Shown here piece by piece: positions 6,753 through 13,408 of a stretch of DNA of 13,408 nt. How positions within the stretch are numbered: the stretch's first letter is position 1; every line of letters starts with the position of its first letter. Origin of the DNA: an uncultured Planctomycetaceae bacterium (lineage in GTDB: Bacteria > Planctomycetota > Planctomycetia > Planctomycetales > Planctomycetaceae); contig CALJUK010000508.1 in NCBI GenBank assembly GCA_937975745.1, forward strand, positions 1-13,408, in the 5' to 3' direction. The notes below the pieces were generated by a model. The model was not told where the DNA came from and searched no databases. It worked only from the letters and a program-made list of their open reading frames with translations. The position numbers were made by a program, and so were the translations under genes.

Positions 6753-7851
6753 CGACAGCCATCATGCGGAGCGTGCAGATCCAGACGACTTGCGACACGA
6801 ACGCATTGGTCGTCAGGCCGAGGGCGATCAGTCCGCTCCAACCAGCCGTAAACGTCAACAGCAACGCAGCCAGCAGCAGTGTTCCACCCAGCCGCGATGC
6901 GACAGCCCGATCGTTCACCCAGCGGAACTCGCCAATCGGTCGGCGGAACAGTATCGCAAGTGGGAAACATTGTCGGAAGAACTTCGGAAACGCCAGCAAC
7001 CGTCCGCACACCAGAGATGTCCAGGCCATCGCCGACAAGTAATAGGCTGCCGGCGTGAGTTCGAACAGCATTCGCTCGATCGCGACAAACGCCACGCCGA
7101 TAACCGCCGCAGCCATCAAGCTCAGCAGTGTCCCGATTGTGGACCGATCGGCTGGGGAAGTGTTTCCGAATTCCAGCGAAACGATCTGCTTTTCGAAATG
7201 AGCCCGATAAATGGTCCAGCCGGCGCTGAGGCAACCGACAGGGACGGCCAGCGCACCGAGTAAATCCAGACCGCCAATCGCGCTCGCCAGCGGCGTGCCC
7301 ACGAGAGAGCACACAAGCCATCCCGCCGCAAACCAGCTGCGGGCATCGCCCCCGGAGGAACGACCCGACTGTTTCCAACTGTCGGACCATCGTTCCAACG
7401 ACTCGAGCAGTCGCGTGATGGCGAACGTCGGCAAGGTGAGAACCACGAGACCGATCGCAAGCCCCAGCAGCAGCGCAATCGCCGGGCTTTCCAGCAGCGA
7501 CCACGAACTGTGCGCCACAAGCCATTGCGGACCGGCCAGCAACAACGGCAGGACGACCGACCAGCCGGTCACCGCCAGCAACCACCACCCCGCCGAGGCC
7601 AAGCCAGTCGCCGAATTTCGATTGGAACGGAGACTTCCCCACGCCAAGCCAATGGCAGCCGCGAGGATCAGACCGCACTGCGCGAATTGCGACGGGCCAG
7701 CAACGGCCGAAACCCTCGCCAGCCAGGCAAACAAAGACACAGCCGACACGCAACCGGCGACAGCGGCGGAAGCGGCCGGGCTCTGCAGCCACGCGATGAG
7801 GGCGGCGATCACGTGACGGACGCGCCCGGTGTAAATGACGCTGGAATTCAT
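6370..7851 (-). CDS. Membrane-anchored spermidine-synthase-like protein, N-terminal multi-pass part (frame breaks near 6730)
   Basis: The start is the ATG at 7851, with AAGGA four bases upstream. About 370 residues form a multi-pass membrane region, with roughly ten hydrophobic segments such as PAIALLLGLAIGLVVLTLP, GTLLSLMAAAVIGVAFVAIE and GGTLLLAALLLTFTAGWSG. The true sequence ends near RMMAVGVVCGTLG (about 6734). After that this frame runs on to 6370 as Arg/Cys-rich nonsense. The membrane-helix pattern continues in the next frame over (GPGDNWLPALLTAIAV and on). Deleting one G from the run of four at plus 6730-6733 joins the two. The full locus 7851-4605 is then an exact multiple of three. 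Fused multi-pass/spermidine-synthase proteins are common in planctomycetes (remembered, not checked). Either a sequencing insertion or a real frameshift explains it. Confidence 0.8.
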   Translation of the reverse strand: MNSSVIYTGRVRHVIAALIAWLQSPAASAAVAGCVSAVSLFAWLARVSAVAGPSQFAQCGLILAAAIGLAWGSLRSNRNSATGLASAGWWLLAVTGWSVVLPLLLAGPQWLVAHSSWSLLESPAIALLLGLAIGLVVLTLPTFAITRLLESLERWSDSWKQSGRSSGGDARSWFAAGWLVCSLVGTPLASAIGGLDLLGALAVPVGCLSAGWTIYRAHFEKQIVSLEFGNTSPADRSTIGTLLSLMAAAVIGVAFVAIERMLFELTPAAYYLSAMAWTSLVCGRLLAFPKFFRQCFPLAILFRRPIGEFRWVNDRAVASRLGGTLLLAALLLTFTAGWSGLIALGLTTNAFVSQVVWICTLRMMAVGVVCGTLGRAWRQLAARPADSHCCDANFPAADHRADCSAGDRSLRRAGDCRRDDFLAWGGPHCDWRETIGCPRVANACWLGVGLRGCYCRMQWTVVVPSRCFQPTAVLDDCIHGETSWRRAVAASLP

Positions 7852-8185
7852 GGCATCCTTGCCAATTTAAGCTGTCGGAGACAAAAAGCCGTTTCAACTA
7901 CGGTTGGTGGCCGCGTTTCGCCCAATCTTCCCGGGGCAAATCGCAAATAACGGAACAGACACGGGGTTCACATCCTTCGAGAGTTCCCGCATTGCCCCAT
8001 CTGATGGCCCTGGTTTTACCGGAAGCGGTAAATTTGTCGCAAGATCAGTCTTGGGAAGACTTTCAGCAACACCATCCCGCAAGTCGTCCGACGGATCGCC
8101 AAACGGAATGTGCAGATGGGGCGGACATCACCCGGCCTGCCCACCTTCTCCGAAATTTGCCCCCGGTTCCGACTTGTTTGACTCT

Positions 8186-8237
8186 CCTTCCCTCTCGGGG
8201 AATGACACCGGCCTTCCCTCTCGGGGAATGACACCGG
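8186..8237. repeat. Two perfect 26-bp tandem repeats, each with a small hairpin
   Basis: The 26-base unit at 8186-8211 is repeated exactly at 8212-8237, and a partial third copy (GGAATG) follows. Each unit contains TTCCC-TCTCG-GGGAA, a 5-bp stem with a 5-base loop (8188-8202 and 8214-8228), followed by TGACACCGG. The pattern resembles the dispersed palindromic intergenic repeats that produce spurious translations such as VIPREGR in many bacterial genomes. Whether it is dispersed in this genome cannot be seen from one window. Confidence 0.8.
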
Positions 8238-8402
8238 GGAATGTCGAGCGCTGCAGGCAACACTCAGGCCACCACCAACAAGGCGGCGCTGCGAATTCGT
8301 CGTATCTCCCGATTCGACTCGGCGGGGGCAATGTGCAGACGCGATCGATTCACCCGAGTTCACCACACCGGTGCCCCCCTATGATTCGATTCTGTCGAGG
8401 CC

Positions 8403-8408
8403 TATAAT
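8403..8408 (+). promoter_or_regulatory. Candidate -10 box for yqgE
   Basis: A perfect TATAAT lies 55 bases before the yqgE start, in an otherwise GC-rich region. The expected -35 position (about 8380-8385) reads TATGAT, a poor match to TTGACA, so this is a candidate only. It would place the transcript start near 8415. Confidence 0.4.
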
Positions 8409-8463
8409 CGACCCGTCGGCGAAGCGCGCCCATCCGTCCTCTGCTGTCAGGTGCGTAAGACTC

Positions 8464-9045
8464 ATGTCGAATTTGTTGCGCGGACATTTTCTCATCGCTG
8501 GAAAACAGCTCCACGACCCGAATTTTCTCAAAACGGTTGTGTTGATGGTCGAGCACACACCGCAGGGCGCCATGGGTGTCGTCGTTAATCGGCCGTCCAC
8601 TGTTTCCGTGGCACATGCCCTGTCCGGCCATTTCGAACTCCCCGAAACGGGCGAGCTGGTTTACTTCGGCGGACCGGTCGAACCGGCCGCCCTGCTTGTC
8701 CTGCACGATGCAGGCAACCTGCAGGCATTCGAGCCGGGTGAAGATGGCCTGCCGGTCCTTCCCGGGTTGTATCTCGGAAACAGTCCCGAAGTCTTCGAAC
8801 GTGTCGTCCGCCAGTCCAGTGGAAACCAAGACGGGCTCCAGTATCGCATCTACTCCGGATGTGCCGGCTGGGGACCACAGCAACTGGAAGGAGAGTTGGC
8901 CCGCGGCGACTGGTACACCATGCCAGCCTGTCGCGACCTCGTGTTTGACGACGACCCCTACGAAGTCTGGGACAAAGCCATTCAATGCGTCTCGGAGGCC
9001 AACCGGATCATCTCGCAGCCGTACGGCGATCCCGAGTGGAATTAG
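8464..9045 (+). CDS. yqgE: YqgE/AlgH family protein (DUF179, UPF0301)
   Basis: It encodes 193 residues, close to the usual 185-195 of the family. Family landmarks are plain: LLRGHFLIAGKQLHDPNFLK (4-23), then TVVLMVEHTPQGAMGVVVNR, YFGGPVEPAALLVLHD, LYLGNSPE, and the C-terminal YSGCAGWGPQQLEGELARGD with DLVFD. The protein is cytoplasmic. It has no agreed biochemical function; AlgH was once proposed as an alginate regulator in Pseudomonas. The start is the ATG at 8464, with a weak AGGTG ten bases before it and TATAAT 55 bases before it. The frame reaches back to 8371, but that extension does not look like the family. The stop is TAG. A small GGCCC/GGGCC hairpin (9045-9059) follows with no T-run. 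Intact, unlike its downstream neighbour. Confidence 0.94.
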   Translation: MSNLLRGHFLIAGKQLHDPNFLKTVVLMVEHTPQGAMGVVVNRPSTVSVAHALSGHFELPETGELVYFGGPVEPAALLVLHDAGNLQAFEPGEDGLPVLPGLYLGNSPEVFERVVRQSSGNQDGLQYRIYSGCAGWGPQQLEGELARGDWYTMPACRDLVFDDDPYEVWDKAIQCVSEANRIISQPYGDPEWN

Positions 9046-9073
9046 GCCCATTCAGGGCCGCAGCATTGCGGCG

Positions 9074-9088
9074 TGAACGGACCGTTCA
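9074..9088. repeat. Perfect 15-bp palindrome upstream of the epimerase-like gene
   Basis: TGAACGGACCGTTCA consists of 7-bp arms around a single central base. It lies 29 bases after the yqgE stop and about 73 bases before the epimerase-like start. The symmetry suits a dimeric repressor or activator site. No T-run follows, so it is not a terminator. Function is inferred only from symmetry and position. Confidence 0.4.
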
Positions 9089-9120
9089 GCACAATCACCG
9101 GCGGATTTCGTGCGACGCCA

Positions 9121-9150
9121 ACCGCCTGACTGAAGACCGCCTGACTGGAG
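9121..9150 (+). repeat. Tandem 15-bp repeat that supplies the ribosome binding site of the epimerase-like gene
   Basis: ACCGCCTGACTGAAG (9121-9135) is followed directly by ACCGCCTGACTGGAG (9136-9150), with one base different. The changed base gives GGAG at 9147-9150, ten bases before the GTG at 9161 and four before the TTG at 9155. The repeat therefore sits exactly where translation of the next gene starts. Confidence 0.7.
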
Positions 9151-9160
9151 CGTCTTGATC

Positions 9161-9733
9161 GTGAGTGACATCCTGGAGCTAAAGGATTCCGGCTCGAAAT
9201 CGACGGCTCGCATTGCAGCCGGACAGGGATTCAACCTGTTCGAGTTCCATGCCGATGTCGACGGGCGGATTGTCGACGTCATCGACGCGGCAGCCGACTT
9301 CGCGGCGGGCGGTCAACGACCGAGCGGACACGGGATCCCGCTGCTGTTTCCGTTCCCCAATCGAATTCGCCACGGCGAGTTTGACTGGGAGGGAACGCAC
9401 TATACGATGACGCCCGAGCAGGTCGGCTTCGACCGGGATGGCAATGCGATCCACGGTTTCTGCCTCGATCGACCGTGGCGTGTTGTCGATCAGGGCTCGA
9501 ACTTCGCGGTGGCCCAGTTTCAACTCAGCCAGGTCGCCCCCGACCGGCGGAAATTGTGGCCGGCCGATTTCCTGATCGAATCCCGATTCGCAGGCTTTGC
9601 CCAGGGGCTTTGGAACTCATCCGTACTTTCGACTTCCGCTGGCAACCGGCAGCCGGCCGGAGCGCTGTCTCATCGAAGCACCGGCCGCGATGGCCTGGAA
9701 TCTGGAAGGATGCTTGCCGACGGGAGTTCGTAG
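9161..9733 (+). CDS. Aldose-1-epimerase-like protein, N-terminal part (gene broken near 9575-9590)
   Basis: The start is taken as the GTG at 9161 (MSDILELKDSG), with GGAG ten bases upstream; a TTG at 9155 is possible. Galactose-mutarotase-type beta-sandwich sequence runs to about residue 142: GIPLLFPFPNRIRHGEFDWE, IHGFCLDRPWRVVD with the first conserved His, and LWPADFLIE. After FLIE the frame continues as unrelated sequence to a stop at 9733, while the true continuation is in another frame (9576-10076). The expected middle strands, roughly 20-25 residues between LIES and NPDSQALP, are missing. The break is thus a short deletion whose length is not a multiple of three, not a single-base slip. 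The family interconverts alpha and beta forms of aldoses; many planctomycete members have unknown sugars. Probably a pseudogene or an assembly deletion. Confidence 0.75.
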   Translation: MSDILELKDSGSKSTARIAAGQGFNLFEFHADVDGRIVDVIDAAADFAAGGQRPSGHGIPLLFPFPNRIRHGEFDWEGTHYTMTPEQVGFDRDGNAIHGFCLDRPWRVVDQGSNFAVAQFQLSQVAPDRRKLWPADFLIESRFAGFAQGLWNSSVLSTSAGNRQPAGALSHRSTGRDGLESGRMLADGSS

Positions 9734-10076
9734 CCCGGTCACCACACGACAGGACCTGCGAGAGGGACAGTACTTCGGGCAATTCGCGCTGGACGACGTG
9801 CTGACCGGCCTCCCCACCGACACCGATTGCATCGTCTGCCAGATTATTGACGAAGCAGCCGGCCTGCAGGTGACGCAGGCCTTCTCCCCGATCTTTGGTG
9901 AGCTGGTCGTCTTCACGCCTCCCGGTCGCAATGCCGTCTGTCTCGAACCGTACACTTGTGTGACCGATGCGATCAATCTTGCCAGCCGGCTTCCGGAGAC
10001 CGGCTGGCGGGTCCTCGAGCCGGGGCGCGAATTCCGGACGAACATCATCATCTCGGCAGAGATGATCCTGGCCTGA
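9576..10076 (+). CDS. Aldose-1-epimerase-like protein, C-terminal part (different frame from 9161-9575)
   Basis: This open frame begins after a stop at 9573-9575 and reads SNPDSQALPRGFGTHPYFRL at once. That is the strand carrying the second conserved His (THPYF) of aldose-1-epimerases. It continues with CLIEAPAAMAWNLEGCLPTG, a long central region, and VCLEPYTCVTDAINLAS, where the Glu is the expected catalytic base. The stop is TGA at 10074-10076. The only usable start inside is the TTG at 9597, with no ribosome binding site, so independent translation is unlikely. Together with 9161-9575 it would make one epimerase-like protein of about 330 residues if the missing middle were restored. The next gene starts 77 bases downstream. 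Confidence 0.75.
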   Translation, partial: SNPDSQALPRGFGTHPYFRLPLATGSRPERCLIEAPAAMAWNLEGCLPTGVRSPVTTRQDLREGQYFGQFALDDVLTGLPTDTDCIVCQIIDEAAGLQVTQAFSPIFGELVVFTPPGRNAVCLEPYTCVTDAINLASRLPETGWRVLEPGREFRTNIIISAEMILA

Positions 10077-10079
10077 CGG

Positions 10080-10120
10080 CCGGGCCGAACGTTTTCTTCG
10101 ACAGTCGAACACTCGGCCGG
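10080..10120 (+). repeat. Nested hairpin between the epimerase-like and HEAT/TPR genes
   Basis: An outer 8-bp stem with one bulged G (10080-10088 with 10113-10120) encloses a perfect 13-bp palindrome, TTCGACAGTCGAA (10097-10109). It starts four bases after the epimerase-like stop and ends 33 bases before the next start. No T-run follows, so it is a weak terminator at best; it could also slow RNA decay or bind a regulator. Inference from structure only. Confidence 0.4.
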
Positions 10121-10153
10121 AACAGCCTGGCCAGGAGTTCTCAGGGGCGATTG

Positions 10154-12913
10154 ATGCGAAAGAGACCTTGCAGTCCATTGCTGGCCTGCCTGCTTGCCGC
10201 CGCGTGGCTGCTGCTACCACAATTTCTGCTCGATGACGGGCAACCGGGCTCCGGTTCGGCCCGCGCAGGCGAGGAGAAGGCCGACGCCAAGTCTGCGGAA
10301 AAGACCGCCCAGGAATCCGCCGCCGCCTTTCTGGCGGGCATTCAGAAACAAGAAGAATTGGTTCGCCGGCTGTCCCCGCAGGCGGTGCCAAACATTCCGC
10401 CGGAACAGCGGCCTGTTGTTCTTGGAATCGAGTCCGCGACGCTCGGTTCCAGTTACATCCATACCCCACAGGGAGCGCAACGGTTCTTCGCTGCCGAAAT
10501 CAGCTTGCTGAACCGGACAGACAAACCGCTCGAACTGCTCCGCGCATCGGTTTCACTCACTCTCGACGGAGTCGACCGGCCATTCCAGGAGGTCCCCCAG
10601 CAGGTGCGATACCAGTTCGCCCCTCTGGGCAGGGAGAACCAGCAGATCGACCGTTTGATCAAAGAGCCGGGAATCACCGTGCCACCGGGCCACGTCGGCC
10701 GGTTGTGGGTCGTCTTTGCCGAGATTCCGACCGCCGGTGACGTACCGTCCCTGCAACTGCAGATTCCCCTGGGTGAGGCCAAGTACACGCTGGATGTGAA
10801 CGCCTGGGAAGCCGCCCGACTCGGTCTGGAACAGGAACGAATCGGTCCGAACGACGCGCTGGCCCTGCTGACGATCCACGGCGAACTCAACGCGATCAAC
10901 GCGGGGACATTGGCCGGCGAACTCGACAAGGCCGTCGCCGCCGGACTTGCCCGAGCCGTTGTCCGCTTCGCCCAGTCGGACAAGCCGCCTCATTCGCAGA
11001 TCACCAACTGGTTAAAGCAATCGGTGGGCTTTCGGCAGAACCAGGCTGCTAATCCGCAGTTCCCCGAGCTGCCGGCGCAACTCCGCGAGTTACATTTGGC
11101 ATCGCTCCCGGGTGAAGAGGGACCGGTGCAAAAACGAGGGCGACGGACGCAGGCGCAACGGACCGTGCACGAGACAGACGTCGACGCGGTGACCGCCGCA
11201 TTGCAGACCGCTTATCGGATCCTTCCGCACGAACAACTGCTGGCCTGTATTCAAGAGGGGCACCCACTGGCACGATCGGCAGCCTTGGCAGCCGGCGGAA
11301 GTCGACTGGCTGTGGATGACCTTCCTGTCGTCCTGGCGTATGCGCACGGCGACGACCCGTTGATGCGGCGGGCGGCACTTCAGGCGCTGCAACACTTCGG
11401 TGATCCGCAGGCCGTCGAAACGCTCACCCAGCTGGCGAACAGCAACAATCCCAACGTCGCCGAGCAGGCGGTTGTCAGCCTGGCAAATTCTCGATTCGGT
11501 CTGGCTCATGCGGGCTTGCAGAAGATGTTCGACGAGGCCTCACCGGGGGCACAGAAGCGTCTGGCGGTCATTCTCGCGGAACATCCACGGGGGACCTGGG
11601 CCGACGTTCTGTTTCAGTTCGCTCATCATGACGATCCGGAAGTTCGTCTGGCAGCGACCGAAGCGCTCATCCAGATCGGCCATCCGAGATTACCACAGGT
11701 TCTTGAGCAGGCGCTCGCCAGCGACGTCGAGTCACTGCGAACGCAGGCCCTTGTGACACTGATCAACCAGGGGGACGCGGAAAGCGAACGGATCGCGATG
11801 CAGTTCACTTTGGCTTACCTGCATGACAAGCCACCCCTGCCACCAATGTTTGGCCTGCTGACGCGGACCAAAGACCGCCAGGCCGTTCCGTTGCTGCTGA
11901 AACAGTTCGACGAGTCCGGCCCACAACGTCAGGGAATGATTAGTCTGCTGGGCCAGATTGGCGACCAGAGTGTGTTCGATTTCCTCGTCGACCGTTATCC
12001 GGGCCTCTCCAACGCCGAGAAGTCGTCCGTGTTACATGTCTTACTGCAGGTCGACTCGTCACAGTTTCGTAAGCTGGCTGCCGATGCGCTGCAGAGCGAA
12101 GATGGCGGTCTGGCCAATGCAGCCTGTCGCGGATTGATGGAAGAGGGAAGTCCGGCTGGCATTCGCTTACTGGTCGACGCCAGAGACGAAACGTCGAGAA
12201 ACCACACGCGGGCGTATGCGGCCGACGCACTCGCCACCCTGGGAGATCCGGCGTCACGCGACGCGCTGCAGAAAGCGCGGTTGTCGGAAGACCAGCAACG
12301 CCGCTCGTTGGCCATTTCGGCCGTCCGGCGGTTAAGGCAACGGTCCCCCGGTTTTGGCTTTACCTCACAGGGACAGAAACTGGCCGGCGAGGAAAAGTGG
12401 GCCGAAGCGCTGGAACAGTTCGAACTTTCGATCGAGGCCGACCCCGAACTTCCCGAGGCATTCACGGGCAAGGGGAACGTTCTCTTGAAGACAGAGAAGT
12501 TCACCGAGGCCCGGCTGGCCTACGCCAAAGCAGGCGAGCTCGACCCGTACGATCCCCAAGCCGTCACCGGGCTCGGCGTGGCGCTGGCCGTCACGGGCGA
12601 CGTGCAGCAGGCGGTCAAGCAGATTACCGCCGTGAGCAAATACTTCCAGAAGGATGCGTTGTTTGCGTATAACTCGGCCTGTGTTTACGGGCGGGCCGTC
12701 GACTATCTCGATAACCATCCCGAGGCGGCTGAGCGTGAAAAGTCGCTGCCCGAATACCGCCAGGCGGGCCTCGACCAGCTACGCTCTGCCATCAAACTCG
12801 GCTTCTCCGATCTAGAATGGATGGACAAAGACCCGGACCTGGAATCGCTCCGTAAGCTGCCCGAGTTCGAACAAATCCGCAACCAACCGGCCACGAACGA
12901 GGCCAAGGGATAA
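10154..12913 (+). CDS. Exported HEAT-repeat and TPR protein of unknown function
   Basis: It encodes 919 residues. I chose the ATG at 10154, with AGGGG six bases upstream. The longer frame from 9956 overlaps the preceding gene and lacks a signal sequence. Residues 1-38 are a signal peptide (MRKR, then ACLLAAAWLLLPQFLL, with likely cleavage after SARA). A charged linker and a beta-rich domain (about 88-216) follow. About 233-300 is a mixed segment with no recognised family. HEAT-like helical repeats fill about 357-730 (for example DDPLMRRAALQALQHFGDPQ and DDPEVRLAATEALIQIGHPR). TPR units fill about 736-825 (EKWAEALEQFELSIEADPEL and neighbours). The end, FAYNSACVYGRA then LGFSDLEWMDKDPDLESLR, is a common TPR-protein ending. 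Such solenoids bind partner proteins; a periplasmic or outer-face scaffold is the likely role. No catalytic motif is visible. The stop is TAA. The PduO-type gene follows after 145 bases. Confidence 0.9.
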   Translation: MRKRPCSPLLACLLAAAWLLLPQFLLDDGQPGSGSARAGEEKADAKSAEKTAQESAAAFLAGIQKQEELVRRLSPQAVPNIPPEQRPVVLGIESATLGSSYIHTPQGAQRFFAAEISLLNRTDKPLELLRASVSLTLDGVDRPFQEVPQQVRYQFAPLGRENQQIDRLIKEPGITVPPGHVGRLWVVFAEIPTAGDVPSLQLQIPLGEAKYTLDVNAWEAARLGLEQERIGPNDALALLTIHGELNAINAGTLAGELDKAVAAGLARAVVRFAQSDKPPHSQITNWLKQSVGFRQNQAANPQFPELPAQLRELHLASLPGEEGPVQKRGRRTQAQRTVHETDVDAVTAALQTAYRILPHEQLLACIQEGHPLARSAALAAGGSRLAVDDLPVVLAYAHGDDPLMRRAALQALQHFGDPQAVETLTQLANSNNPNVAEQAVVSLANSRFGLAHAGLQKMFDEASPGAQKRLAVILAEHPRGTWADVLFQFAHHDDPEVRLAATEALIQIGHPRLPQVLEQALASDVESLRTQALVTLINQGDAESERIAMQFTLAYLHDKPPLPPMFGLLTRTKDRQAVPLLLKQFDESGPQRQGMISLLGQIGDQSVFDFLVDRYPGLSNAEKSSVLHVLLQVDSSQFRKLAADALQSEDGGLANAACRGLMEEGSPAGIRLLVDARDETSRNHTRAYAADALATLGDPASRDALQKARLSEDQQRRSLAISAVRRLRQRSPGFGFTSQGQKLAGEEKWAEALEQFELSIEADPELPEAFTGKGNVLLKTEKFTEARLAYAKAGELDPYDPQAVTGLGVALAVTGDVQQAVKQITAVSKYFQKDALFAYNSACVYGRAVDYLDNHPEAAEREKSLPEYRQAGLDQLRSAIKLGFSDLEWMDKDPDLESLRKLPEFEQIRNQPATNEAKG

Positions 12914-13058
12914 GGCCTTTCGCCGGTCCGTTGTGCGGCCTCTGCTGACAAGCTGGAAGCGTCCACTGCGGACGCGCGCAGGTGCACCCCTGGACAAACC
13001 GGTTGTTTCTCTCGTCTGGACCGTTTTCCTTTTCCACTTGACGAATGCTTCTTGATCG

Positions 13059-13408
13059 ATGGTTTATCTGAGCCGCATCTATACCCGTTCTGGTGACACT
13101 GGGGAGACATCCCTGGGAAATGGTGAGCGCGTCCCCAAGACCGATTTGCGAATTAACGCCTACGGGACGGTCGACGAATTGAACGCGGTCCTCGGCTGGG
13201 CGATGGTCGGAATGGATGACGGCAGCTTGTCTGCCTCGTTACAGCATGTCCAGAACGATCTGTTCGATCTCGGTGCCGACCTCTGCGTACCAGAACCGGG
13301 CCAGAACGACGCCCCCCCCGAGTTTCCGCCGCTACGAATCGTGGGCGAACAAGTCGAGAAGCTCGAGCGCTGGATCGCGTACCTGCCCTTGATCCCGCTG
13401 GCGATCGG
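13059..13408 (+). CDS. pduO: PduO-type cob(I)alamin adenosyltransferase, C-terminus cut by window edge
   Basis: Only the first 116 codons are in the window. The enzyme transfers adenosyl from ATP to cob(I)alamin, making coenzyme B12, in the cytoplasm; the family works as a trimer. Seen: the N-terminal ATP-binding segment IYTRSGDTGETSLGNGERVP (7-26), then KTDLRINAYGTVDELNAVLG (27-46), LQHVQNDLFDLGADL, and PPLRIVGEQVEKLERWI. The start is the ATG at 13059; I see no good ribosome binding site, so translation may be weak or the start different. The last ten residues before the edge (AYLPLIPLAI) only loosely match the usual stretch before the conserved LPGG of the family. That may be divergence or an error near the end. 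It is separated from the HEAT/TPR gene by 145 bases containing a small hairpin (12959-12975). Confidence 0.9.
   Translation, partial: MVYLSRIYTRSGDTGETSLGNGERVPKTDLRINAYGTVDELNAVLGWAMVGMDDGSLSASLQHVQNDLFDLGADLCVPEPGQNDAPPEFPPLRIVGEQVEKLERWIAYLPLIPLAI

Larger units (their letters stand above)
7852..8463. other. Divergent gene-free region with repeats and the likely yqgE promoter
   Basis: This 612-base stretch separates the minus-strand arm from the plus-strand arm, so it should hold promoters for both. It contains a perfect TATAAT at 8403-8408 and a tandem hairpin repeat at 8186-8237, both listed separately. The open frames crossing it are short, have no supporting ribosome binding sites, and are rich in the translated repeat (for example VIPREGR). 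I see no RNA gene. TTGAAA on the minus strand (7897-7892) has no matching -10 at normal spacing. Confidence 0.55.

Noticed and set aside
7892..7897. Minus-strand TTGAAA as -35 box for the spermidine-synthase-like gene.
   Set aside because: No acceptable -10 box occurs 16-19 bases downstream.
8186..8237. Start of a CRISPR array.
   Set aside because: The two 26-bp copies are directly adjacent with no spacer and no further copies, and no cas genes are in view.
8063..8366. Minus-strand small frames containing VIPREGR-like repeated peptides.
   Set aside because: The repetition is the translation of the 26-bp DNA tandem repeat, not a real repeat protein.
12959..12975. GCGTCC/GGACGC hairpin as terminator of the HEAT/TPR gene.
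   Set aside because: The stem is only 6 bp and no T-run follows; it could be chance in GC-rich DNA.

Overview
The window reads as a piece of a GC-rich planctomycete chromosome (Planctomycetota). The basis is gene content known from that group: two TadE-like pilus proteins followed by a TadG-like von Willebrand A (VWA) protein, a large membrane-anchored spermidine-synthase-like protein, a YqgE/AlgH protein, and an exported HEAT/TPR repeat protein. The phylum is an inference from remembered family distribution; no marker gene or rRNA is present.

The window has two arms that diverge from a gene-free stretch at 7852-8463. The left arm (1-7851) is all on the minus strand. Read in the direction of transcription it holds the spermidine-synthase-like gene (7851 to 4605), TadE-like gene A (4239 to 3757), TadE-like gene B (3650 to 3120), the TadG-like VWA gene (2962 to 959), a strong intrinsic terminator (841 to 797), and a YhdH/AcuI-type oxidoreductase that starts at 634 and runs off the left edge. 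The right arm (8464-13408) is on the plus strand: yqgE, an aldose-1-epimerase-like gene, a 919-residue exported HEAT/TPR protein, and the first 116 codons of a PduO-type cobalamin adenosyltransferase that runs off the right edge.

The two TadE-like genes and the TadG-like gene form a coherent set of envelope or pilus-type proteins. Each has one N-terminal membrane anchor, and the last carries a VWA domain. No Tad ATPase, secretin or prepilin peptidase is in view. The other genes are housekeeping or of uncertain role, and they do not obviously form one pathway.

The main oddity is that three of the eight protein-coding loci are broken as written. The VWA gene has an in-frame TGA that splits its metal-binding domain. 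The spermidine-synthase-like gene changes frame by one base at a run of four G. The epimerase-like gene has lost about 20-25 codons and its frame. TGA is the normal stop of two loci here, so a changed genetic code is unlikely. Draft-assembly error or real gene decay are the two leading readings. I did not find a convincing new multi-gene system. The non-coding structure worth a look is a 26-bp hairpin repeat in tandem (8186-8237), a 16-bp-stem terminator with a UUCG loop, and several short palindromes or direct repeats close to start codons.
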